From Rathayibacter rathayi (GTDB lineage Bacteria > Actinomycetota > Actinomycetes > Actinomycetales > Microbacteriaceae), in the NCBI RefSeq assembly GCF_004011095.1, contig NZ_CP028129.1:2046001-2110000 (forward strand): DNA of 64,000 nt, given 5' to 3'. Positions 57,248-64,000 of the stretch are shown in pieces. Within the stretch, counting starts at the first letter, position 1; the number at the start of each line of letters is the position of its first letter. Position numbers and translations under genes: made by a program. The notes under the pieces are model-generated. The model saw nothing but the letters and a program-made list of their open reading frames with translations, ran no database searches and was not told the origin of the DNA.

Positions 57248-58066
57248 TTATCCGGGAGCGATACCGTACTCGCTACCGATCTGCTCGAAGATCTGCTCGG
57301 CCGGGAGATACTGCGTCAGGTTGATGTTCTCTCTGTTCCCTGTTCTCTGAATAATGCCGTAGAAGTTGCCCTGCCGGCTGATCACCGGCCCGCCGGAATC
57401 ACCAGCACCCGTCGACGTCGCGTTGAGGGAGCGGATAATCAGTCCCCTGTTGGTTCCCCAGTTCGCGGGTCTATTCGGTTCCGATGCCCAGTTGCAGTTC
57501 ACGCTGCTAACGGAGCCGCTCGTGCAGAAACGCTCACCCGGGGCCGGGCTCCCCGGCGGCAGCATCCGCACCGGCGCCTCGCGCTGCAAAGGACCCATGA
57601 TGACCTTTCCCACGGCGAGGGGCCTCGGCGAGAAGCCGCCGACCATACACCCGTAGCTGAAGCAGCCATGAGTGAGAGAGTCGGGCGGAACCTGCACCAA
57701 TTCCACATCGTCGGTGTCCGACATCCAGGTGACGGATCCGATGACCTCGCCGTTGAGCCAGAACCGCGCCCCGATGTGAGGATCACAGTGCTTGGTCAGG
57801 ACGAGATACCGCGTTGCCGCCGCGACGGCCGAGACCCGAGATCCCACTCCATATCGCTTGAGAACGGCGCCGACTGTGCAGCCGTGCCCTCCCGCCTCGG
57901 TCACGAAGCTTCCCGCGACGATCGGCCTCCGCTCTCGAACCGGCGGGTCAGCGCTCGCGGGTGGCGCTGAGGCGCCGAGTGAGGCGAGGATCAGGACGGC
58001 GCTCATCAGCGCTAGGGGTATCTTTCGACGGCGGACGGATCCGGGGAGTCGAGTACGACGTGTCAT
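57248..58066 (-). CDS. secreted chymotrypsin-like serine protease (Pat-1/Chp-like), copy 1
   Basis: A 272-residue exported protease. Signal peptide with hydrophobic core LALMSAVLILASLGA and cleavage near APPASA (about residue 39). Catalytic triad by motif: H93 (LVLTKHCDPH), D120 (DTDDVELVQV) and S224 (AGDSGGPV). Several Cys pairs fit disulfides. It resembles the Pat-1/Chp proteases of Clavibacter, some of which act in virulence or host recognition. ATG 58066 was chosen; GTG 58099 is possible. Base composition is lower in GC than the core genes. Paralogous to 58733-59548. Confidence 0.88.
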   Translation of the reverse strand: MTRRTRLPGSVRRRKIPLALMSAVLILASLGASAPPASADPPVRERRPIVAGSFVTEAGGHGCTVGAVLKRYGVGSRVSAVAAATRYLVLTKHCDPHIGARFWLNGEVIGSVTWMSDTDDVELVQVPPDSLTHGCFSYGCMVGGFSPRPLAVGKVIMGPLQREAPVRMLPPGSPAPGERFCTSGSVSSVNCNWASEPNRPANWGTNRGLIIRSLNATSTGAGDSGGPVISRQGNFYGIIQRTGNRENINLTQYLPAEQIFEQIGSEYGIAPG

Positions 58067-58339
58067 CTTCGTCACTTTCTTTTCGCGGGCGTTCGGCACA
58101 GCGCAAGCGGGGAAAGCTGACGGCTGCTCGAACGATGTGACCCCCAGAATCGGCGCACTCTTGACGGAGCGGGTCGGCTCAGTAGGAATCGACCGAGCGA
58201 ATGCTCCGTCAATGACAAAGACTAAGCGTAAAGGCTGCGCCGCTTCTCACTACCGGATGAGTCTTCTTGCACAGTTTCACGAGTGTGAGAAAGGACCTGT
58301 TCAGCGCTCTCTCGCGCGAACATTGACGGTCTACCGTAC

Positions 58340-58682
58340 TACCACTCGGAGTGCCCGGAGGGCACGGAGACAACGACGGCGCATCCTCCGGCGACCGACG
58401 TTGTTCCTGCTGTACTGCGCCCCGATATGGGACGCACAGTGCTGAGCCAGAAAGATATCGCGTCGCAATCGCGACGAGTAAGGACATGGATCCCGGTCCG
58501 TACCGCTTGAGGACGGCCCCGACCGTACACGCCCCCGAGGAGCTGTACATCATACTTCCCGCGATGATCGGATCCGCTGACGAACCGGTAACTCGGCATT
58601 CGCAGGCGGCGCGAAGGCGCCGAGCGAGACGAGACCTTCAGGGAAGGAACTGTCCAGAGAAGCGACCGCGGGAGAAGGCATC
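58340..58682 (-). pseudogene. serine protease remnant between the two intact copies
   Basis: Fragments of a third family member are spread over frames: GAFAPPANAELPVRQRIRSS (signal cleavage and pro-region), GACTVGAVLKRYGPGSM and VAIATRYL (first strand of the protease fold), then AQHCASHIGAQYSRNN, the catalytic His region, in a shifted frame. Frameshifts and a stop break it, and the Ser half is absent. It shows that the cluster grew by tandem duplication and then partly decayed. Confidence 0.8.
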
Positions 58683-58732
58683 TTTAGCACTCTTTCGCGC
58701 GAGTGACGTCAGCACCACGCGGACGGTCGGCA

Positions 58733-59548
58733 CTATCCTGGAGCGATACCGTATGTGCCTTCGATCTGCCGGAAGATCTCCGCGGCCGGGAGATACTGCA
58801 TCAGGTTCGGGTCAAGAAAGCGTCCTCCCCGCTGAATGATACCGTAGAAGGTGCCCTGCTGACTGACGACCGCCCCGCCGGAATCCCCCGCCTCGATTCC
58901 CGTCGCATTGGTGGAGCGGGCCAAAAGGCCTTCGGTCGATCGCCAGTACGGTGGCCTGACCGGTTCGGACACCCAGTTGCAGTTCGTGTTGGTGGTGCTG
59001 CCGCTCGTGCAGAAAGGCTCCCCCGGGGCCGGACTGCCCGGCGCAAGCATCGACACCCGTGCCTCACGGTTCGGGGGGCCCAGGATGACCTGTCCTACCG
59101 CGCGCGGCCTGGGCACGCGATCGACGAAGCAGCCATAGCTGGGGCAGGCCTGCGCAGAAGGTACTTCGGGTGGGACCTGCACGAGTTCCACATCATTGGT
59201 GCCCGACATCCAGGTGACGGATCCAATCAGCACGCCGTTCATGAAGAACTGCCTCCCGATGTGATCCGCACAGTGCTTAGCCACCACGAGATATCGCGTC
59301 GCAGCCGCAATAGGGGAACGGAAGGATCCCGCTCCATACCGCATGAGGACCGCACCGACCGTGCAGCGTCCCGACGAGGTGACCACGGTACTTCCCGCGA
59401 CGATGGGCGTCTGCAACCGGATCGGTACCTGAGCACTAGCGGGCGGCGCGAAGGCGCCGATCGCGCTGAGCGCCAGGACGATGGCCATCGAAGCGAGCCT
59501 GGTTCTTCGGCGGCGAGAGCCGGCCTGAAAACGGTCACGCTGAGTCAT
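58733..59548 (-). CDS. secreted chymotrypsin-like serine protease (Pat-1/Chp-like), copy 2
   Basis: A 271-residue protease paralogous to copy 1 (identical blocks GSVTWMS, ELVQVPP, PGSPAPGE, FCTSGS, YGIIQR, YGIAPG). Signal peptide SMAIVLALSAIGAFAPPASA; catalytic H92 (VVAKHCADH), D119 (TNDVELV) and S223 (AGDSGGAV). The residue after GG is Ala instead of Pro, a change next to the oxyanion loop. ATG 59548; weak purine-rich site upstream. The 5' flank contains a sequence shared with copy 1 (see 59572-59610). Confidence 0.88.
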   Translation of the reverse strand: MTQRDRFQAGSRRRRTRLASMAIVLALSAIGAFAPPASAQVPIRLQTPIVAGSTVVTSSGRCTVGAVLMRYGAGSFRSPIAAATRYLVVAKHCADHIGRQFFMNGVLIGSVTWMSGTNDVELVQVPPEVPSAQACPSYGCFVDRVPRPRAVGQVILGPPNREARVSMLAPGSPAPGEPFCTSGSTTNTNCNWVSEPVRPPYWRSTEGLLARSTNATGIEAGDSGGAVVSQQGTFYGIIQRGGRFLDPNLMQYLPAAEIFRQIEGTYGIAPG

Positions 59549-59969
59549 AGACAGCACTTTCTCGTGACAGCGGAGTAGACCGAGCAGATGCTCCGTCGGC
59601 GACAAAACTATCCGCACCATCCATCCCGGGTCAATGAGTCTTCTCCCACTCTTCCACGATCGACGAGGATCCTCCTTTCTTCCACTCCTGTTCTTGAGCA
59701 ATTCGGGGAACTCGAGGCGCTGCTGTGGTACGGATTACCGCGTCATTTCTCCGCGATCATGTCCAGGCTCCGCTTGGTGAGGCGGCGCCGTCTCGCCCGC
59801 GCTGTCGAGGTGAACCTTGTCGCAAAGCCTCGTCTCCATCGAGGGGAAGAGAACGACGTGACGAGAGCCGAGGAATACGGGACGACGACGGGGACGACCC
59901 GGTACTGAGCCCCAGGGCGACGGGAACTCCATCACCCCCGCCGGACGCGACGTCCTCGCAGCCCCGCCC
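59549..59969. other. intergenic stretch upstream of protease copy 2
   Basis: 420 bases without a credible gene. At about 59572-59610 it contains gaccgagcagatgctccgtc and nearby gacaaaacta, about 85% like 58188-58224 upstream of protease copy 1, so it is probably the shared promoter/regulatory region. The open frames here are short and of shadow composition. Confidence 0.5.
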
Positions 59970-60356
59970 CTATTCGCAGACGGCCGCGGCGAGTTCCGGA
60001 TCCGGGTCTTCGCTGAGCACCAGGATCAGGGCCTCGAGGGCCGCCTCCGCCTGCTGTCGCGCGCCGGGCTTCGGCCGTCGACGCGCGGCGGCACCGGCGG
60101 CTCGGAGCAGCTCGCGGTGCGCCCGGAACACCTGATCGTCGCTGTGCACTGTCGCCATCAGGTGCCGGATGTCGGTGAAATAGCGGTACAGGCTCCCGAT
60201 GGAGACACCGGCCCGCTCCGCGACATCGCTGGTCGCCGGCCAAGCACCACGACGCTCCCGGACGAGTTCACGCGTCGCGTTCACCAGCGCATCGTAGGTC
60301 TGCCTCGCTCGGGGCTGTATGGGGGTGATGATCGAATCACGCTCAGTCGTCGTCAC
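59970..60356 (-). CDS. short TetR-type regulator
   Basis: A 128-residue protein with a TetR HTH (YDALVNATRELVRERRGAWP, ATSDVAERAGVSIGSLYRYF; recognition helix VSIGSLYRYFTD) and a short tail (about 55 residues) instead of the normal 120-residue ligand domain. It may be a natural short form or a 3'-truncated gene; the stop follows a plausible helix (AALEALILVLSEDPDPELAA). GTG 60356, next to the AraC gene on the same strand. Target unknown. Confidence 0.75.
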   Translation of the reverse strand: MTTTERDSIITPIQPRARQTYDALVNATRELVRERRGAWPATSDVAERAGVSIGSLYRYFTDIRHLMATVHSDDQVFRAHRELLRAAGAAARRRPKPGARQQAEAALEALILVLSEDPDPELAAAVCE

Positions 60357-60470
60357 GCTCTTGAGGGTGCCTGAATACCGGTCGTCGTGCGCGCTCGTGG
60401 CGCCATATGCATTTGTACCCGCACCCCCATCAGCACCAGCGCCCGCCCGTTGCGAATCGAGGGGCCGACG

Positions 60471-61370
60471 CTAGCCGCTCCGATGCAGGTCGATCGCGCG
60501 CGACGCCGTGCGCAACGCCCGCAGCGAGCGGAAGCCCGACAGCGTTGCAACCCTCTCCAGCTCGACGGGGGACGGCGAGCGCCGACGATTCAACATCCGG
60601 CGCGCCGCGGCCACCCGTTCGCGCCGGATCTCGGTGAGAGGGGTGCTGCCGATGGCGGCGAAGGCGCGATGCAGCAGCGCGGGCGACACGGCCAGCGCGT
60701 TGCCGAGGGCCGTCACACTGAAATCCGGCTCCGGCGCTCGGCGACCGATCGTCTCCCGAGCCCTGCGCAGGAGCGCGGAATAGGGCCCGGCGACCTCACT
60801 GCCGTAGTCGGCGCAGCGCAGCGCCCCTCCCGCCGCCGCCTCGATCACGTCTCTGAGGTGCCGCCACTCGGAGCAGTCGATGCTCGAGGCGATCGTGAGG
60901 GTGAGGGAACTCGCGCTCACGAGCAGGCGCAGGGTCCCCGTCTCGGCAGAGATTCGGGTCGGGACCGTCCCGTTCTCGACCGCGTACCGGCCGCTGAACT
61001 GCTCCCCCAACTCCACCTCGACCACACCGTAGGGTCCGACGCTGCACAGCTCCACGCGGCAGTCCCGCGGCATCGCCAGGGCGTCGCCCTTGTCCAGGTC
61101 CCAGCTCTCCGCGCCCCGGGTGACGTGCACGCCCCCGTCCACCACGATCAGCAGCGCTACTCCGCTCCCGCTCGAGTGCCGGATGAGCACCGGGGCGTTG
61201 TGGTAAAAGCGGCCCAGCGAGAACTCATCAATGACGACCCAGTCACCCACGACCCGCAGATTCGAGGACACGACGGAGGCGCAGTAGTTCTTCGCGGCCA
61301 GCCACTCCGCAGCCTCCTCCCGAACAAGGGACATCCCGCTCTCGCGCCGGACGTCGTGACAGGTCGGCAT
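60471..61370 (-). CDS. AraC family transcriptional regulator
   Basis: A 299-residue regulator. The N-terminal AraC-binding-like domain has VVDGGVHVTRGAESWDLDKG and DALAMPRDCRVELC; the C-terminal two-HTH domain (about 205-299) has FSVTALGNALAVSPALLHRA, FAAIGSTPLTEIRRERVAAA and RRMLNRR. The last HTH segment (VATLSGFRSLRALRTASRA) is a little shortened. ATG 61370 with GGAGG at ideal distance; a TTG 24 bases earlier is less likely. Divergent from the repeat-protein gene, of which it may be the regulator. Confidence 0.88.
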   Translation of the reverse strand: MPTCHDVRRESGMSLVREEAAEWLAAKNYCASVVSSNLRVVGDWVVIDEFSLGRFYHNAPVLIRHSSGSGVALLIVVDGGVHVTRGAESWDLDKGDALAMPRDCRVELCSVGPYGVVEVELGEQFSGRYAVENGTVPTRISAETGTLRLLVSASSLTLTIASSIDCSEWRHLRDVIEAAAGGALRCADYGSEVAGPYSALLRRARETIGRRAPEPDFSVTALGNALAVSPALLHRAFAAIGSTPLTEIRRERVAAARRMLNRRRSPSPVELERVATLSGFRSLRALRTASRAIDLHRSG

Positions 61371-61590
61371 TCGGACCTCCGTGCAGCGGATCAAGACAGA
61401 GCAGCCATTCCGGGTGCTGCCCCCATGATGCGCGGGCGCCGGCGGGCGCCCCGGTGCGCGGGGGCCTCGCTACCGGATCCTCTCGAAGAACGACCCGGAT
61501 TCTCTCCGATCAGCTGTCCGGTTCACTCACGGCGCCGAAGAATCCCCACGATGTGAACCGTCCTGATCACCGAGCACATCGGAGTACTGC

Positions 61591-63057
61591 ATGAAGAAGC
61601 CGACCACCCCCCACACCATCGCCCTGAGCGAGGGCTGGAGCATCCCCGCCGAGAACGGAGTCGGACGCCGGACCCTGGTCAAGGGAGCCGCGTGGGCCGT
61701 CCCCGCGGTCGCCGTCACCACCGCCACGCCCGCCGCCGCCGCCTCCGGGTCGCCGACGCTCGCCTTCACCCGGTCCTCGTACAGCGGGACCGCCTGCGGC
61801 ACGATCTCCGGGGTGCAGGTCAAGCGCACCACCGACGGAACAACCGCGGACCCGGGCCGCTCGGTGACGGTGAAGCTCGCCGACGGCTACACCTTCGCGG
61901 GCGGAACGACCTCCTACACCGGGACGACCGGCTCCGACGGGCTCATCACCCTTCCGGACATCTCGGTGCCGGCCCGCGGCGGGAAGAGCACCTTCGCGGC
62001 GACGTCGAATGCGCTCTCGGCCTCGGCCCCGGTCTCGGCCGATCCCTCCGCCAAAACCGGTCTCTACATCTACGACGCGAGCACGGGCAAGACATCCGGG
62101 CCGGTGAAGAACTCGGCGAACGCCATCAAGGTGGTCGCGGTCAGCACCTCCGCCGACCTGGTGTTCCAGAATTCGGACGGCACGATCCACGGCGACGACG
62201 GCGACGTGAAGAAAGGCACCGAGTCCGGTGTGGACACGAAGGCCCACCTCATCTCGATCCGGCAGAACGGGAATCCCGAGGTCTGGTACAAGAAGTCCGA
62301 CGGGCTGTACACCTACGACGCGGGCACGGGCACGGTCGCCGGGCCGATCAAAAACTCGGCGAAGGCCATCACGGTGGTCTCGACCTCCGGGCGGGGAGCG
62401 CTCGTGTTTCAGAACTCCGACGGGAGTATCCACGGCGACGACGGTGTCACAAAGAAGGGGACGGAGAAGGGAGTCGACACGGGCGCCGGCCTTGTCTCGA
62501 TCCGAACCGTCAATGACCAGGACGAGGTCTGGTACAAGAAGTCCGACGGCCTCTACGTCTACAACGCCAGCACCGGAAAGACCTCAGAGAAACCGGTGGC
62601 GAATTCGGCCGATGCGATCACGATCATCTCCCGCTCCGGGCGGGGAGCGCTCGTGTTTCAGAACTCCGACGGGAGTATCCACGGCGACGACGGTGTCACA
62701 AAGAAGGGGACGGAGAAGGGAGTCGACACGGGCGCCGGCTTAGTCTCGATCCGCACCGTCGACGGAAAGGACGAGGTCTGGTACAAGAAGTCCGACGGCC
62801 TCTACGTCTACAACGCCAGCACCGGAAAGACCTCCGAGAAACCCGTCGAGAACTCGGCGGACGCGATCCGGATCGTCTCGAGTCCTGGCTCAGCGGGACT
62901 CGTGTTCCAGAACTCCGACGGGAGCATCCACGGCGAGAACGGCGCTGTGCAGCCCGAGACGGCCTCCGGCGTCGAGACCGGAGCCGGTTTGGTCGCGATC
63001 CGGTTGGTGAACGGGGTCTACCAGGTCTGGTACAAGAAGTCGCCGCCCTGCAAGTGA
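61591..63057 (+). CDS. exported protein with four 82-residue repeats
   Basis: A 488-residue protein of unknown function. N-terminal export signal with twin Arg (GRRTLVKGAAWAVPAVAV, then AAAA), then an Ig-like region (about 52-150), then four tandem repeats at about 157-237, 238-319, 320-402 and 403-484. Each repeat has GLY-x-Y-(D/N)-A, then LVFQNSDG(S/T)IHG and EVWYKKSDG. Aromatic-rich, Gly/Asp-turn repeats of this size suggest a beta-propeller-like or lectin-like surface fold. No LPXTG or membrane anchor, so it is secreted or cell-wall bound. Repeats 2 and 3 are nearly identical in DNA. ATG 61591 with GGAG upstream. Possibly controlled by the divergent AraC. Confidence 0.8.
   Translation: MKKPTTPHTIALSEGWSIPAENGVGRRTLVKGAAWAVPAVAVTTATPAAAASGSPTLAFTRSSYSGTACGTISGVQVKRTTDGTTADPGRSVTVKLADGYTFAGGTTSYTGTTGSDGLITLPDISVPARGGKSTFAATSNALSASAPVSADPSAKTGLYIYDASTGKTSGPVKNSANAIKVVAVSTSADLVFQNSDGTIHGDDGDVKKGTESGVDTKAHLISIRQNGNPEVWYKKSDGLYTYDAGTGTVAGPIKNSAKAITVVSTSGRGALVFQNSDGSIHGDDGVTKKGTEKGVDTGAGLVSIRTVNDQDEVWYKKSDGLYVYNASTGKTSEKPVANSADAITIISRSGRGALVFQNSDGSIHGDDGVTKKGTEKGVDTGAGLVSIRTVDGKDEVWYKKSDGLYVYNASTGKTSEKPVENSADAIRIVSSPGSAGLVFQNSDGSIHGENGAVQPETASGVETGAGLVAIRLVNGVYQVWYKKSPPCK
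62389..62825 (+). repeat. 249-bp tandem DNA repeats in the repeat-protein gene
   Basis: Segment starting ggcggggagcgctcgtgtt at 62391 recurs at 62640, a period of 249 bases (83 codons). About 100 bases are identical in a row and the rest nearly so. This exceeds what protein constraint needs and implies recent duplication or gene conversion. Confidence 0.9.
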
Positions 63058-63110
63058 CGCCAGTGACCGTGGTCCGCGCTGCGATGCCTCTCGGCGCCGG
63101 AGTGAATGCG

Positions 63111-63138
63111 GCTGCCGTGTGAGTGCTGCCGTGTGAGT
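63111..63138. repeat. 14-bp tandem duplication
   Basis: gctgccgtgtgagt occurs twice in direct succession in the gap between the repeat-protein gene and DUF1992. Confidence 0.9.
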
Positions 63139-63228
63139 GCTGCCCGTCACCACAGTGGTGGGTGGCACTCCCACGGCGCCGCGGGCCGCCACTTGCCCGT
63201 GACGACGAGCGCGTTCTAGCGTGGAGGG

Positions 63229-63771
63229 ATGTCCGATGCGAGAAAACGGGCCGCCCGCTACCGTGCCGACGCCGCAGGCGAGGAGGAGCCGGAGCGGCCG
63301 GACCTGCCGGAGGACCCGCTCGAGCGGGCGGCGTTCGTCGAGACGGCGATCCAGCTTGCGATCCGACGCGGTGACTTCGACGACCTGCCCGGCGCGGGTA
63401 AGCCGCTGGTGGATCTGGGCGCGGCCCACGACCCGGACTGGTGGATCCGCCGCAAGATCGAGCGCGAGAACCTGACCGGAATCGGCCCGGCCGCCTTCCT
63501 CCTCCGCACCGAGGACCGCACGCTCAACGAGCGGCTCGACCGTCTGCACCGTGAGGACGAGGTGCGCGCCGAACTCGCCGACTTCACTAAGCGGGTGATC
63601 GAGGCGCGGCGGCAGCTCCTCGGCGGACCGCCCGTCGTCACTCCGCTTCGGGACGTCGATGCGGAGGTCACCGCCTGGTCGCAGCGTCGCGCTGCACGCA
63701 CCGCGGCAGCCCTCGCCCGTGCTGAGGCCGAGCCCGCACGCCGCCGCCGTTGGTGGTCGCGCCGACGCTAG
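63229..63771 (+). CDS. DUF1992 protein (DnaJ C28-like conserved domain)
   Basis: A 180-residue protein. ETAIQLAIRRGDFDDLPGAG followed by KPLVDLGAAHDPDWWIRRKI is the DUF1992 core (bacterial YhdN-type and the conserved domain of DNAJC28); the rest is helical with many Arg, ending in a basic tail RRRRWWSRRR. No J domain is present. Function unknown. ATG 63229 follows a GGAGGG. Its stop overlaps the convergent VOC gene by four bases. Confidence 0.88.
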   Translation: MSDARKRAARYRADAAGEEEPERPDLPEDPLERAAFVETAIQLAIRRGDFDDLPGAGKPLVDLGAAHDPDWWIRRKIERENLTGIGPAAFLLRTEDRTLNERLDRLHREDEVRAELADFTKRVIEARRQLLGGPPVVTPLRDVDAEVTAWSQRRAARTAAALARAEAEPARRRRWWSRRR

Positions 63772-64000
63772 CCGGTCTCCGACTCCGTGGCGACGATCTC
63801 GCACTTGTGCCCGGCGGAGTCCTCGAGCCAGCCCGCGTAGTGCTGCGGCCCGCCGGCGTGCGGGTAGCGGTCGGAAAAGAGCGGACGCCAGCCCGCGTCC
63901 TGCGCCGCCGTCATGATCGTGTCGACCTGCTCCGGCGAACCGCCGCGGAAGGCGAGATGGTTCACGCCAGGTCTGCGCCGGTCGTGTCTGTCGCCGGAGA
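63768..64000 (-). CDS. VOC family protein, C-terminal part (5' end beyond window)
   Basis: The visible 77 codons run from RRRPGVNHLAFRGGSPEQVD to GGPQHYAGWLEDSAGHKCEI and the stop. This is the second half of a glyoxalase/bleomycin-resistance-fold (VOC) domain: the H in NHLAF and the E in CEI are metal-ligand positions. The gene continues past the window end, so start and full length are unknown. Confidence 0.88.
   Translation of the reverse strand, partial: SGDRHDRRRPGVNHLAFRGGSPEQVDTIMTAAQDAGWRPLFSDRYPHAGGPQHYAGWLEDSAGHKCEIVATESETG

Noticed and set aside
59588..59908. 106-codon plus-strand frame between the proteases and TetR
   Set aside because: Arg/Leu-rich shadow composition, no ribosome site; the region looks regulatory.

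Overview
The window is high-GC DNA with actinobacterial features: Shine-Dalgarno starts mixed with several probably leaderless genes, a TadA-type pilus locus of the mycobacterial Rv3654c-Rv3659c kind, the order dnaX-recR-lysC-asd, a LexA box of the GAAC-N4-GTTC type, and a small SRP RNA. The mix of gene families (Pat-1/Chp-like secreted serine proteases, a xylose cluster, an OpuA-like transporter, REP-like palindromes) fits Microbacteriaceae. Rathayibacter or a relative of Clavibacter is my best guess, by inference only.

Layout. 1-6.4 kb: topA (3' end outside the window), a small unknown gene, and a minus-strand Tad pilus operon whose TadB/C gene carries an apparent frameshift. 6.8-12 kb: acs, ridA, a DUF4177 gene, the scar of a class A penicillin-binding protein gene, a metallophosphoesterase, tRNA-Pro and a VanZ-like protein. 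12-18.4 kb: a capsule/exopolysaccharide block (UDP-glucose dehydrogenase, low-molecular-weight tyrosine phosphatase, tyrosine autokinase, HPr-kinase/PqqD-like protein, polyprenyl-phosphate sugar transferase). 18.4-32.9 kb: tdk, a LuxR regulator, an SOS-type radical SAM gene, mqo, asd, lysC, recR, dnaX, a mobA/fdhD deletion scar with palindromic repeats, ackA, pta and the SRP RNA. 33-38.3 kb: tRNA-Ser, a low-GC islet with a GNAT acetyltransferase, TetR genes, a HerA-like ATPase and a frameshifted saccharopine dehydrogenase-like gene. 38.4-43.5 kb: a large nuclease-helicase, an MTHFR-like gene and a PAP2 phosphatase. 43.7-51.1 kb: a xylose region (ROK, decayed sugar ABC importer, LacI, xylA, xylB). 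51-56.8 kb: a TspO-like protein, a glycine betaine/proline-type ABC transporter and small genes. 57-64 kb: an accessory region with two intact and one dead serine protease gene, regulators, an exported four-repeat protein, DUF1992 and a VOC protein cut by the window end.

The most striking feature is the density of gene decay. At least nine genes in 64 kb look broken: tadB/C, ponA, mobA, fdhD, a tetR, the saccharopine dehydrogenase-like gene, a sugar permease, a PPOX-family gene and one protease. The large deletions (ponA, mobA-fdhD, permease) cannot be sequencing errors of one base; the two single-base frameshifts could be. Several scars lie beside palindromic repeats, which suggests repeat-associated deletion. 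The losses touch peptidoglycan synthesis, molybdenum cofactor/formate metabolism and sugar import, consistent with a host-adapted lineage losing functions.

The genes best placed to be accessory or host-related are the protease cluster and the exported repeat protein at the right end. No CRISPR array, phage, transposase or plasmid origin was seen.
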